From: VXNE01 sp965205735
Lineage (GTDB): Bacteria > Pseudomonadota > Gammaproteobacteria > Pseudomonadales > Azotimanducaceae
NCBI GenBank assembly: GCA_965205735.1
Contig: OZ242179.1
Location: 930,001 to 994,000 of the forward strand
DNA length: 64,000 nucleotides
Direction: 5' to 3'
Shown: positions 17,316 through 26,603 of the stretch, piece by piece
Position numbering within the stretch: the stretch's first letter is position 1
Layout of the letters: the number at the start of each line of letters is the position of its first letter
Translations under genes and position numbers: made by a program
Notes under the pieces: generated by a model
Told to the model about the DNA's origin: nothing
The model's input: only the letters and a program-made list of their open reading frames with translations
The model's database searches: none

Positions 17316-18446
17316 CTAGAGATCATCCAATTCAACAGCCTTGCCAGTCCGGGACGACTCCCAGATGCCATAGATGATCTTCATCGTCTCGGTGTTGTCC
17401 CGACCGCTGCTGATGGGTTCCCTGCCCGTCCTGATGCACTCCTCGAAGTGCAGGATCTCGTTGACGAAGGGTTTGACGGTGGGCAGATCGAGACCGCTCG
17501 TGTCGATGGGCTCGAAGGGCGGATGCACCCACCGCTCCAGGTCGGCCGGAATACTTCGATCGATGGGCCGATCCTCCGTCGGCGCAAACATGATTCTTCC
17601 GAAGTGGTGGTGTTCGGGAAGCGTCTCCGGCGCCGAGTGAATAGTCCCTTCGCTGCCGTACAACATGTATGACCTGGTCGAGGCAGTGACCGGCCTCCCG
17701 TCCGAAGCGTCCTCGGGAGTTTCGCCCGGGCCCGCGAACAAGTGGCCGAGCGCACCGTTTTCGAATTCAAGGATCGCAGCGACCAGGTCTTCGGCGTCAT
17801 TGACCATTCGCGGTCCTATCGACCTGCACACCGCCGTCAGCCGCTTGACGTTCCCAGCGTAGAAACGCAGCAGATCGATGTGATGCACCTGTACGGACAT
17901 CAGGGTGCCGCCGCCCTGGTTGGCGTCGGCATACCGATCCTGACGTGCGCGTTCGATACGTGGCGGCACCCGTGGCGAAAGAAGGTGGGTTCGAACCGCG
18001 AACATCTCGCCCAGCCTTCCCTCGTCGATGAAGCGTTTCACGGCAAACGCTTCCGGTGAATAACGCAGGTCCTGTGCGATCATCAGGGTCACGCCCGCCT
18101 TGTCGGCGGCTGCAACCATGTCCCGGCACTCCTGCAAGGACCTGGCCATCGGTTTTTCGACGATGACGTGTTTGCCGGCTTCGGCGCAGGCAATGGTCAG
18201 TGGGGCGTGTGCAGGGTGAAAAGTGCAGTTGTCCACCGCATCTATGTCGGCCTCGCGCAACATCTGGTCGAGGTCCGTGTAGACGGCTTCAACTCCAGCT
18301 TTCCTGGCAAGGGCCTGGGCGCGAGGCTCAACGAGATCGCAAACCGCTGTGATTTGCACCCGATCCGGATGTTCCAGGTAGGCCGGCAAGTGCGAATTGG
18401 TAATGCCTCCGGCCCCTAGCATGCCGACTTTGAGTGGGTTGGCCAT
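17316..18446 (-). CDS. Gfo/Idh/MocA-family oxidoreductase
   Basis: A 376-residue NAD(P)-dependent dehydrogenase. The N-terminal Rossmann fold opens with VGMLGAGGITNSHLPAYLEH (GxGxxxxxH). The EKPMA motif near residue 97 carries the family's catalytic Lys. The C-terminal alpha/beta domain shows GGGTLMSVQVHHIDLLRFYA with the conserved DxxxH-type region replaced by HHIDLL. Family members oxidise or reduce sugars, inositols or related polyols in the cytoplasm; the substrate here is unknown. It is clearly paralogous to the gene at 31978 (shared ending VELDDL/VDLDDL and similar middle sections). It lies 39 bp downstream of the start of the Uma2 gene on the same strand. Confidence 0.9.
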   Translation of the reverse strand: MANPLKVGMLGAGGITNSHLPAYLEHPDRVQITAVCDLVEPRAQALARKAGVEAVYTDLDQMLREADIDAVDNCTFHPAHAPLTIACAEAGKHVIVEKPMARSLQECRDMVAAADKAGVTLMIAQDLRYSPEAFAVKRFIDEGRLGEMFAVRTHLLSPRVPPRIERARQDRYADANQGGGTLMSVQVHHIDLLRFYAGNVKRLTAVCRSIGPRMVNDAEDLVAAILEFENGALGHLFAGPGETPEDASDGRPVTASTRSYMLYGSEGTIHSAPETLPEHHHFGRIMFAPTEDRPIDRSIPADLERWVHPPFEPIDTSGLDLPTVKPFVNEILHFEECIRTGREPISSGRDNTETMKIIYGIWESSRTGKAVELDDL

Positions 18447-18623
18447 TATTCCCCCTATCCCCTACGGGCTCTTTCCTGATTGTGGGGCGGAAGAATAACC
18501 GATGATGGCGCGGATGAGACCAGCACCAGAGTTCTTGTGTCTGACAACACAGGCACGGTGCCAACGATGACGCCCGCATGACTGGTGTTACCCTACAGGC
18601 ACGGAAGCGGTCAGGAGGCGCAT

Positions 18624-21365
18624 ATGTGGCGATTCGTCTTTCTTTTTGTGATCACGGTTCCCGCGTTTGGCCAGGACGCGGACATGACATTCTCCGAGGC
18701 CTACGCGCAGTACCAGTCCTACGCGCAGGCCGGCAACCTCGACGAAGCGCTGCCTTACGCCAGGCTCGCCTACGAACTGGGCGAAAAGGCCTACGGCTCG
18801 GACCACAAGAATACGGCCAGCCTGACCTACAACTTCGGAACAACGCTGCTCGAAACCGGGCACTATGGCGAGGCGGGGGGAATCCTCGAGATCGCTTACA
18901 AGCGCTATGAAAAGACCTACGGCAAGAACTCTCTGGAACTGATCGACCCGCTGATGATGCAGGGCCATGCTTCGGCAGTACCCGACCAACGGCCGAAACT
19001 GAGGTTCTATGACAGGGCCATCAAGCTTGCCCAGGCAGAAGGTGATCTCGGCCTCCTGGCGGCTTTGAATTACGACGCCGGGGTACGGCTGACAGAGCAG
19101 GCGAAGTCGCTGGACGGCCACAAGTACCTGAATAGGGCATACGACATCTACACTGACCATCTCGGCTCGGACAACACGCAGACCATTGGTGTTGCCTTCT
19201 TCCTGGGCAAGGTCGAGATGGGCCGTCTCAACAACGACGCCGCCAAGGAGCTGTTCTTGCAGGTGATCGACGGCCTCCCACCGGAACACCGCCTGGCGCT
19301 CACATCGCACGGGTTGCTCGTGCAACTGTACATGCAGGACGGAGACGCCGATGGGATCGCCAAGCATTGCAAGGCAGTGAGCCATCTGCCGAAATGGAAA
19401 CAGATGTGTGGGCCACATGCCCAGACCGCTACGCCAGAAAAGCCACCAAAGAAAGTCACGCGGGTTGGCCAGCCGCGGACGGTTTTCGGCCCGCCCGAAC
19501 TGGCGAAACGCCGGCAGGAACAGCTCAGGACCGCCGCTGATTTCAAGGTGTTCCATGCGTTCAAATTCACCGACCGGCAGCCGGAAAGTGGCATTACCTT
19601 TCGCCATCGCAGCGTTGAGGACACGGCGAGAACCTACAAGGCGGTGCACTACGATCATGGCAACGGAATCGCGGTAGCCGACGTCGATAACGACGGCAGG
19701 CTGGATGTTCTGTTCGTCACCCAGGCCGGCGGAAATGCGTTGTGGAGAAATACCGGCGGCGGCAAATTCCAAAACATCACCAGCAAAGCGGGCGTGGCCC
19801 TGCCCGACCGCATTTCGGTCGCCGCCTCGTTCGCGGACATCGACAACGATGGCGATGCAGACCTCTACATCACGACCGTTCGCAAGGGAAACCGCTTGTA
19901 TGAAAACATCGGGGGCGGGGCTTTCCGCGACATAACCGATGCATCCGGTACCGGGCACAAAGGCCATTCTTCCGGCGCCGTGTTCTTTGACTACGACAGG
20001 GATGGCCTGCTCGACCTGTTCCTCACCAACGTGGGCCAGTACACGTCCGAAAAACTGCGTGAGGCATCCAATGAGGGTGTCGATTACGCGTTCTACGACG
20101 GCCTCAGTGACGCGTTTGCCGGCCACCTTAAGCCTGAGCGCTTCGAACAAAGCATCCTCTATCACAACGAGGGCGGCAATCGCTTCATCGATGTCTCTGA
20201 ACAAGCTGGCCTGCGGGACATGGGCTGGGCTGGAGATGCGGCTGCCGGCGACATCAATGGGGACGGCTGGACGGACCTGTACGTACTCAATATGCAGGGG
20301 GCCGACCAGTACTACCAGAACCGGGAAGGCAAACGCTTCGTCAGGATGGGCCCGGAAGTTTTCCCCCAGACGTCCTGGGGCGCGATGGGGATCAAGATAT
20401 TCGACTGGAACAACGACGGGCTCATGGACATCTATATCACCGACATGCACTCCGACATGGGCGAGAACATCGGCGTCGAGCGGGAAAAAGACAAGTCGGA
20501 AATAAGCGCCGCCGCCATCGTCATCCGTGGTGGATTCGGCACCGGGGGCGAGTCGGATGAAGACCTGAGTCATGAAACCAGCATTTACGGCAATTCCTTC
20601 TTCGAGCAGGAGAGCCTTGGCACCTACAAAGAGGTCTCCGACCCGATTGGCGCCGAGAATTACTGGCCCTGGGGATTGAGCACAGGTGACATCAATGCCG
20701 ACGGCTTTCAGGACGTGTTCATCGCCTCCAGCATGAATTTCCCTTTCCGCTACGGCGTCAACTCGGTCCTGCTAAACGAAAACGGCGAAACGTTCCGCGA
20801 CTCCGAGTTCATCCTCGGCGTAGAGCCGAGACGCAATCAACTCTCGGCGGTGCGCTGGTTCACATTGGATTGTGACGACGAGAAGGATGCAGAGTTCTGG
20901 GCCTGCAGCGACCGGCGCGGGCTGGTGGAAATCTGGGGCGCAAGGGGCACCCGGTCCTCCGTCATATTCGACCTGGATGAAGACGGTGACCTGGACATCG
21001 TCACCAATGAATTCAACACAGAGCCCATGGTCCTGGTGAACAATCTGACATCGGTGTCCGCGAAGACCCGGTACCTCAAAGTCAGCCTCAAGGGCACCAC
21101 TTCAAACCGGTCCGGTATTGGCGCGCGCGTGGAGCTCACAACCGATGCCGGCAGTTACGTGCAAGTGATGGATGGCAAGTCCGGCTATCTGTCACAGAGC
21201 AGCATGCCGCTCTATTTCGGTTTGGGCGATGCCGGCAAGATCGAGGGAATCCGGGTTTTGTGGCCTTCCGGCAAAGAGCAGGTCATTTCCGACGCCGGGG
21301 AAATGAATACCTTGCTGGAAGTCGAAGAGCCGAAGAGCCCCGGTGCCGGACGGATGCCGGGATAG
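18624..21365 (+). CDS. Exported TPR / FG-GAP / ASPIC-UnbV fusion protein
   Basis: A 913-residue protein. The ATG at 18624 has AGGAGG 7 bases upstream and begins a signal peptide (MWRFVFLFVITVPAFGQ). Residues about 20-250 hold tetratricopeptide-type helices. Residues about 330-800 carry FG-GAP/VCBS Ca-binding repeats: DVDNDGRLDVLFV, DIDNDGDADLYI, DYDRDGLLDLFL, DINGDGWTDLYV, DWNNDGLMDIYI, DINADGFQDVFI and DLDEDGDLDIVT. The last 100 residues are an ASPIC/UnbV domain (YFGLGDAGKIEGIRVLWPSG). It fuses in one chain the two modules found as separate overlapping genes at 5403-8527. It probably acts at the cell surface or periplasm; its function is not established. TGACTGGTGTTACCCTAC just upstream (18579) also occurs, with one change, at 13173. 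Confidence 0.88.
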   Translation: MWRFVFLFVITVPAFGQDADMTFSEAYAQYQSYAQAGNLDEALPYARLAYELGEKAYGSDHKNTASLTYNFGTTLLETGHYGEAGGILEIAYKRYEKTYGKNSLELIDPLMMQGHASAVPDQRPKLRFYDRAIKLAQAEGDLGLLAALNYDAGVRLTEQAKSLDGHKYLNRAYDIYTDHLGSDNTQTIGVAFFLGKVEMGRLNNDAAKELFLQVIDGLPPEHRLALTSHGLLVQLYMQDGDADGIAKHCKAVSHLPKWKQMCGPHAQTATPEKPPKKVTRVGQPRTVFGPPELAKRRQEQLRTAADFKVFHAFKFTDRQPESGITFRHRSVEDTARTYKAVHYDHGNGIAVADVDNDGRLDVLFVTQAGGNALWRNTGGGKFQNITSKAGVALPDRISVAASFADIDNDGDADLYITTVRKGNRLYENIGGGAFRDITDASGTGHKGHSSGAVFFDYDRDGLLDLFLTNVGQYTSEKLREASNEGVDYAFYDGLSDAFAGHLKPERFEQSILYHNEGGNRFIDVSEQAGLRDMGWAGDAAAGDINGDGWTDLYVLNMQGADQYYQNREGKRFVRMGPEVFPQTSWGAMGIKIFDWNNDGLMDIYITDMHSDMGENIGVEREKDKSEISAAAIVIRGGFGTGGESDEDLSHETSIYGNSFFEQESLGTYKEVSDPIGAENYWPWGLSTGDINADGFQDVFIASSMNFPFRYGVNSVLLNENGETFRDSEFILGVEPRRNQLSAVRWFTLDCDDEKDAEFWACSDRRGLVEIWGARGTRSSVIFDLDEDGDLDIVTNEFNTEPMVLVNNLTSVSAKTRYLKVSLKGTTSNRSGIGARVELTTDAGSYVQVMDGKSGYLSQSSMPLYFGLGDAGKIEGIRVLWPSGKEQVISDAGEMNTLLEVEEPKSPGAGRMPG

Positions 21366-21487
21366 GGATCAGTCGTCTTTGCCCCACCTCCTTCTACAAC
21401 GCTACCATCCTTAACTTAAATCGTAGATGCGGGATGCCCCACCTCGATCCATTGAATATGACCAACTAACTGGTCTAGTATCGGTCC

Positions 21488-21733
21488 ATGATCAGAATCA
21501 ATATTGCTGAGGCCAAGGCACACCTCTCCAAATATCTGGACAGAGTGGAGAAAGGCGAGTTCATCACGCTCTGCCGGCGCAACGTGCCCATCGCCGAAAT
21601 TCGACCGCTGCCTCGCCCGCAACGCGAACAACGGCCCGTCGGCATCGACCGAGGCATGACCGTGCCGGCGAGCTTCTTCGATCCCCTGCCGGACGAGTTG
21701 CTCGACGCGTTCGAAGGTGCCCATGGCAAGTGA
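21488..21733 (+). CDS. Phd/YefM-type antitoxin
   Basis: An 81-residue antitoxin with the type II prevent-host-death fold: an N-terminal strand and helix INIAEAKAHLSKYLDRVEKG, then EFITLCRRNVPIAEIRPL. In the family this half dimerises and binds the operon's own operator, while the C-terminal tail (here FFDPLPDELLDAFEGAHGK) wraps the toxin. It overlaps the downstream PIN toxin by four bases (GTGA), the usual arrangement. Regulation is likely autorepression; an operator should lie in the AT-richer 21400-21487 stretch. Confidence 0.9.
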   Translation: MIRINIAEAKAHLSKYLDRVEKGEFITLCRRNVPIAEIRPLPRPQREQRPVGIDRGMTVPASFFDPLPDELLDAFEGAHGK

Positions 21734-22116
21734 GGCTGCTGCTCGACACCTGTACCTTCCTTTGGCTTGCCGCCGACGACGCCAGCCTGACAGCAACGGC
21801 CCGCGACAGTTGCCGCCATCCTGGCAACGAGGTGTATCTCAGCGCATTGTCCGCTTGGGAGATCGCCATCAAGCACCGCTTGGGTCGCCTGTCCCTGCCT
21901 GAGCCTCCAAATCGTTACGTGGCCAGCCGGCGGCGGTGGCTCCAGATCCAGCCGCTTGCGTTCGACGAGCAAGCCGCCGCTCACGATCCGCTGTTGCCCG
22001 CCCACCACCGGGATCCATTTGATCGTGGCCTTGTCTCCCAAGCGATCCTGAAAGGGCTGACCATCGTCACGCCCGACTCTGCCATCGCCCAGTATCCGGC
22101 TCCCGTCTTGTGGTAA
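21730..22116 (+). CDS. PIN-domain toxin (VapC-like ribonuclease)
   Basis: A 128-residue PIN-domain protein starting with GTG inside the antitoxin stop. Acidic active-site positions are present: LLLDTCTFLWL (Asp 5), SALSAWEIAIKHRLG (Glu about 44), HRDPFDRGLVSQA (Asp about 92 and 95) and TIVTPDSAI (late Asp). Members of this family with Phd/YefM partners are Mg-dependent ribonucleases that cut tRNA, rRNA or mRNA when the antitoxin is degraded. It is the intact counterpart of the broken PIN gene at 27508. All key residues look present, so it is probably functional. Confidence 0.9.
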   Translation: MRLLLDTCTFLWLAADDASLTATARDSCRHPGNEVYLSALSAWEIAIKHRLGRLSLPEPPNRYVASRRRWLQIQPLAFDEQAAAHDPLLPAHHRDPFDRGLVSQAILKGLTIVTPDSAIAQYPAPVLW

Positions 22117-22139
22117 GACGGCGGGCTAGAGGTTCGGAT

Positions 22140-23315
22140 TCAGTCGTCCTGGCCAGCCGCAAACGGCCGGTACCCGGCTTCCGAGTATTCGCGCGCCGTC
22201 GGCACGAAACTCTCGTCGAAAAGCGGATCGGGCGCATCCAGGGTATTGCGCTCCGCGTCGATGCTGTCCTGCACGTCATCCAAATCGCCGTTGACAAAAT
22301 TTCCTGTGACGCCGCCTGAATTGACGATATCCATCTCGTAGCGGGCACCCTCGGCGATTCCGCCCGGGAGATTGTTCTTCCAGAAGATGTTGTTGCGGTA
22401 CGTGCTCCCCTCGGCCCGATCATCAACGCCCGCCCAATTGTTGGTAAATGTGCTGTTGCTGACGGTTGCCCGTGCCGTGTCGAACACGGTCAGCGCACCC
22501 GAGCCGTGTTTCCCGTTGTAAGGCTCCGCTCCGCTAATCCAGTCATACCCGACGTTGGCGACATTGCCGACAAACAGGCAATTCCTGATCTCGGCGTTGC
22601 CCAACGGCAGGACATCGATGGCCGCGCCGGTAATCTCCGCGCGATTGTCGCGCATGATGCAGTTCTCGATCAGTACGGGCGTCTTGCTGAGCACGCCCGG
22701 CCCGTGCTCGATGGAAATCCCCCCCGCGCAAGGGTTTGCGTAATTGTCGTAAACCTCGATATTCCGGATGGTTGGATAGGATTTGCCGAATATCTTGATG
22801 GCCCCACCATCCCGGTAGAAGAAGAGCGTTTTCCGCAGTCTCCCGCTGGACTCGATGCTCGGCCCGCCGTAGATCAGAAAACCGTTCGCTCCGGTGATCC
22901 TGAAACCGTCGAACACCGTCTTGCGGCTGATGCCGTCGCCAAAATAGACCACGTGATTGACCACGGCCGGGAAACTGGCATCGGCCTCGTTCGCAATGTC
23001 AGGGTTGGCGGCGGTCAGAATGACCTCCCCTTCAGCCTGAAGCAAAATGCCGTCGTGACGCTGGTTGAACCAGATCACCGCCTGCCTGGCGCTGTCGGGC
23101 CGGTAGGTTCCCGCATGTACCGTGATGGTCTTGTATTTGCTGTTCTCGGCCGCGGCTTCGAGTGTGGCCTGGATATCACCCCCCGGATAAACGTGATAAC
23201 GGTTGGTCTCATCGTCGAAAACCACCCCGTGTGCATCGGATTCCGCCGCCGCGGCGGCCTGCGACAAGACCAGCAGGGCCAATCGCGACAATCTGGAGAT
23301 CATGCGCTTGGGCAT
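22140..23315 (-). CDS. Secreted right-handed parallel beta-helix protein
   Basis: A 391-residue exported protein with a short signal peptide (ISRLSRLALLVLSQAAAAAE). It then has a repeating short-strand pattern typical of pectate-lyase-like beta-helices: YPGGDIQATLEAAAENS with KTITVHAGTY, and later IRNIEVYDNYANPCAGGISI, VLIENCIMRDNRAEITGAAI, IRNCLFVGNVANV and VSNSTFTNNWAGV. These folds bind or cleave polysaccharides, but no lyase or hydrolase catalytic triad is identified. It might be a surface glycan-binding protein near the receptor array. It is convergent with the PIN toxin and divergent from receptor 3. Confidence 0.82.
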   Translation of the reverse strand: MPKRMISRLSRLALLVLSQAAAAAESDAHGVVFDDETNRYHVYPGGDIQATLEAAAENSKYKTITVHAGTYRPDSARQAVIWFNQRHDGILLQAEGEVILTAANPDIANEADASFPAVVNHVVYFGDGISRKTVFDGFRITGANGFLIYGGPSIESSGRLRKTLFFYRDGGAIKIFGKSYPTIRNIEVYDNYANPCAGGISIEHGPGVLSKTPVLIENCIMRDNRAEITGAAIDVLPLGNAEIRNCLFVGNVANVGYDWISGAEPYNGKHGSGALTVFDTARATVSNSTFTNNWAGVDDRAEGSTYRNNIFWKNNLPGGIAEGARYEMDIVNSGGVTGNFVNGDLDDVQDSIDAERNTLDAPDPLFDESFVPTAREYSEAGYRPFAAGQDD

Positions 23316-23472
23316 TGTCTACGATCCGGTTCCACGTCAATCCTGGCTGCTCTGAATAATCTACACTCATTGGGGAACGCGGTAAGCCGACGAACGAGTT
23401 CCTTCCCGGCAAGGACCGCCCCTCCCGGTCCCACATCCCCATGAACCCGCACACGAGGCATCCGCGACGGTG

Positions 23473-23523
23473 TATTATGGGTGGTTCTGTAGAGTAAACC
23501 GACACCGCGACGCGGTGGTCTCG
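23473..23523 (+). promoter_or_regulatory. Possible promoter and leader hairpin of TonB receptor 3
   Basis: TATTAT at 23473-23478 is a plausible -10. It is followed at about 23500 by GACACCGCGACGCGGTGGTC, which can fold into a short hairpin. It lacks the TTGACA and the longer shared leader of receptors 1, 2 and 4, so this receptor seems to be driven differently. Confidence 0.3.
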
Positions 23524-23538
23524 GATGGAGAGAAATGA

Positions 23539-26148
23539 ATGAGTATTTACTGCGCTAGCAGCCGGGGACGGCTGTATCTTGCGGCACTGGCCGCGATCGG
23601 CATGACGTTCGGCTTGCCTGCAGCGGCCCAGTCCGCCGAAGAAGAAGCGGACGAAGGCGATTCGCTAGTCGAGGAGATCGTGGTCACCGCCACGTACCGC
23701 GACACGCAACTGATGGACACGCCCTTGACCATCTCGGCATTGACGGCCGTCGACATCGAGCAGCGGGGCGTCGAGGACATCAAGAATCTTTTCCTGGCAA
23801 TCCCAGGATTGAACTACGGCAACGCCACGCAGACCTGGCACCGAATCACGGCGCGCGGAGTCGCGCAGTTCAGGTCCCCGACCGGACCGATCGCGATGTA
23901 TGTGGACAACATTCCCGTACAGGGCACGGGCAGCCGGCAGCCGCTGCTTCCGAATTTCGACCTGGAGCGCATCGAGGTGCTTAAAGGTCCCCAGGGCTCG
24001 CTCTACGGCGAAGGCAGCATGGCGGGGGCAATCCGCTACATCACCAGGAAGCCCAACCCGGAGGGCTTCGATTGGGCCATCAAGGTAAGGTTTGAGGACC
24101 AGACGCAGTCCAGCGACCTCGGGCACCGCATCGACGCCATGGTCAATATCCCGCTCGGGGAGAAGCTGGCCGCGCGCATCACCCCCTACTCGCGCAACAA
24201 ACCCGGTCTCCTCGACAAGTACGGGCCCGAGATCATCGAGGATGTCGATTACGTCGACGAGCAGGGATACAGGGCCCAACTCGCCTTCTATCCCACCGAC
24301 GCGCTCACGATCGTTGGGACGGCCTACCATGTCTATAGCGATATCGGCGGCCCCGGGATTGCCCACCATTGCTACGTAGACCGACGCCCCGCGGGCAATA
24401 TCCCTGACAATGATCGGGAACCTGAAGTACCGCCCTATCCCGTCATAGGGGGTTGCGAAAGCGGCCCCAACGGCACGCTCGACGGGGAGACCGGGAGATT
24501 CAAGGACGGCCCCGATGCCGTCTACGTCACGCACATGGCCTCGAACCAGTTTAACGACGGCGGAGAGTCGTCGTCGACGATCTTCAACCTCACCGCCGAA
24601 TGGTCGCTGGGTTGGGCGGACCTGATCGTATCCACGGGGAATTATCAGCACGACATCACCTATGGCGAGGAGACGAGGTCGGGCTTCGTCCGCCCGGGGT
24701 CGGCCTGGCCCGTCGCCGTCGACGCCGCGTGCAAGATAGCAGGTTGCCCACCCGGTTCATTCTGGGCCCGCAGCTCCGTCCGGGCGCATTCGGACGTCAA
24801 TGAACGCCAGGCCCATGAAGTGCGCCTGGTCTCCACCACGGGCAACCGGTTGCAGTGGAGCGTCGGCGCCTTCAGTCAGGACATCGAGAACGGGGACGAT
24901 CCAAAGAGCTGGATGTACTGCGGCGCACTGGGGCCGAAGCATGGCGTCATCTACGGCGGTCCCGAGTATCCCGACATCACCTGCCAGCGCAACGGCTTGA
25001 GTTTCAACCCCGCGATGTCGCTCGAGCAGATGCGGGCAGTCCACCGCCTCCTGCAAGAGGGTTTCATGCGGACGGGCGGCGCGGGCTATACCGTGCGGGA
25101 TGAGCAGGCCCTCTTCGGCGAGGTGAGCTACGCCTTAAGCGACCAGTGGGAGATCCTGGGCGGAGTGCGCTACGCAGAGAGTGAGTTCACCGCATTGGGC
25201 GGCCCGAGCGGCCGGTGGGTGCCGCTCTCCGAGGCGACGCCACGCGCCGAAACGCAGACGCAGGAAAAGGCGGCGCCGAAGGTCACCCTCACCTGGCGGC
25301 CCAACGACAACGTGATGATTTACGGCACGTGGGCGACCGCGTTCCGCGCCGGCGGCGTAAACACCGGGCTCACGAGCCGTGTTACCGAATACCAGGAACT
25401 CGCGGCGCTGGGTGTCCCTCAGGCCGCGGAACTCGCCGAACGGGCCAGCGAGCTGCTGACATTCGGCGGCGACGATATAGAGTCTTTGGAACTCGGAGTA
25501 AAGGCGACTGTCCTGGATGGACGGCTCGACCTCACGCTGAATGCCTATGACATGAAAATGAACAATGCCGTGGTCTCGACCAGCGGCGAATTTCCGGCGC
25601 TGGTGGATCCTACGACCGCAGTGCCGATAGCCGACGCCTATACCCGACCCGTCACTGACAACGTCGGCCAGGCCTCATCCCGCGGGGTGGAATTCGAGGT
25701 GCGGGGCCAACTGACGGACGCATTGAGCCTGCACGCGGGCGGTGCATGGGTACCCGACGCGGAAACGCAGACGCAGGAGGCGGGCAGATTTGTAGGCGGC
25801 GTGCAGCTCATCTCCATCCAACCGGGCAACCGCATTCGCTTTACACCGACATTGAGCTATTTCGCCTCGTTGATGTATGACTTCGAGTTGATGGGCCAAG
25901 ATGCCACGGTGCGCGGCGACGTCTACCACAGGGGCAAGGAGGTGTTCAGGACCGAAAACAACCTGCGGCCGACGCCAACCTATACGTTCCTGAACCTGAA
26001 GCTCATGCTGCGCCGCGACAACTACGAGTACGGCGTCTACATCAAGAACGTGAACGACGCGATCGCTCCCTATGCGATCGGCGACAGCGGCTATCACGGC
26101 TTCAACCCGCCGCGGTCATTCGGGCTGGAGGTAAGCTACACCCCGTAA
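23539..26148 (+). CDS. TonB-dependent outer-membrane receptor 3
   Basis: An 869-residue receptor, about 80 residues shorter than receptors 1 and 2. Signal peptide FGLPAAAQSAEEEADEGDS contains an AxA cleavage site. VEEIVVTATYRDTQLMDTPL is the TonB-box/plug entrance. The plug motif is FDLERIEVLKGPQGSLYGEG. The barrel ends FGLEVSYTP. It is closer to receptor 4 than to 1 and 2 (shared LFLAIPGLNYGNATQTWHR and NPPRSFGLE/NPPRAFGFE). A loop of about 60 residues present in receptor 1 around residue 400 is much shorter here. The start at 23539 is preceded by GGAGAG. It imports an unknown ligand across the outer membrane. Confidence 0.92.
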   Translation: MSIYCASSRGRLYLAALAAIGMTFGLPAAAQSAEEEADEGDSLVEEIVVTATYRDTQLMDTPLTISALTAVDIEQRGVEDIKNLFLAIPGLNYGNATQTWHRITARGVAQFRSPTGPIAMYVDNIPVQGTGSRQPLLPNFDLERIEVLKGPQGSLYGEGSMAGAIRYITRKPNPEGFDWAIKVRFEDQTQSSDLGHRIDAMVNIPLGEKLAARITPYSRNKPGLLDKYGPEIIEDVDYVDEQGYRAQLAFYPTDALTIVGTAYHVYSDIGGPGIAHHCYVDRRPAGNIPDNDREPEVPPYPVIGGCESGPNGTLDGETGRFKDGPDAVYVTHMASNQFNDGGESSSTIFNLTAEWSLGWADLIVSTGNYQHDITYGEETRSGFVRPGSAWPVAVDAACKIAGCPPGSFWARSSVRAHSDVNERQAHEVRLVSTTGNRLQWSVGAFSQDIENGDDPKSWMYCGALGPKHGVIYGGPEYPDITCQRNGLSFNPAMSLEQMRAVHRLLQEGFMRTGGAGYTVRDEQALFGEVSYALSDQWEILGGVRYAESEFTALGGPSGRWVPLSEATPRAETQTQEKAAPKVTLTWRPNDNVMIYGTWATAFRAGGVNTGLTSRVTEYQELAALGVPQAAELAERASELLTFGGDDIESLELGVKATVLDGRLDLTLNAYDMKMNNAVVSTSGEFPALVDPTTAVPIADAYTRPVTDNVGQASSRGVEFEVRGQLTDALSLHAGGAWVPDAETQTQEAGRFVGGVQLISIQPGNRIRFTPTLSYFASLMYDFELMGQDATVRGDVYHRGKEVFRTENNLRPTPTYTFLNLKLMLRRDNYEYGVYIKNVNDAIAPYAIGDSGYHGFNPPRSFGLEVSYTP

Positions 26149-26181
26149 AACTTCAGCGCTTGCTGAGTTGATTCTTAGCGC

Positions 26182-26213
26182 AGCCCGCACCTTTGGGTGC
26201 GGGCTGTTTTTTT
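26182..26213 (+). terminator. Rho-independent terminator of TonB receptor 3
   Basis: AGCCCGCACC/GGTGCGGGCT stem with TTTG loop, then a T run. The stem matches those of the other receptors. Confidence 0.92.
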
Positions 26214-26282
26214 GCGGAGAACTTGGCGGTCGCCTTCAGGTGCGCGGGGGCGTTACGCGCCTGATGCGGAAGTCCTGGCCTA

Positions 26283-26444
26283 GTGCTCCGTCAAGTCTAA
26301 AAATGCGAGTGTAGCTGCGAGGGATTTTTGGTTCCTGGCGAGGCGCGACGACGCCGTGTGGCAGGCCCCACACAAGGAGGAGCAACGAAGTCCAGGGGCC
26401 AAAAAGACCCGCAGATACCCGTAGATTTGGGCTTGACGGAACAC
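26283..26444. mobile_element. CTAG-targeting palindromic mini-element, family 1, copy C (162 bp)
   Basis: In inverted orientation relative to copies A and B. It is bounded by CTAG on both sides, with ends GTGCTCCGTCAAGTCTAAA and TTGACGGAACAC. It is almost the same length as the core copy B and lacks the internal tandem units of A and D. It sits between the receptor 3 terminator and the Uma2 gene, damaging nothing visible. The rest of 26149-26603 holds no gene. Confidence 0.88.
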
Positions 26445-26603
26445 TAGGATGTATCGCGTCCCCCGGCGCCGTCCCGCCCTTGTTGGGCGCGGTAGTAACG
26501 GAGGGACTGAACAACCAACCGCGCCAAGCCGGGATGGGACGCAGCTTCATCTTGGCATCGCTGCGAATTTGCCGCGCCGCACACCAGATGCCATCATCAT
26601 CTC

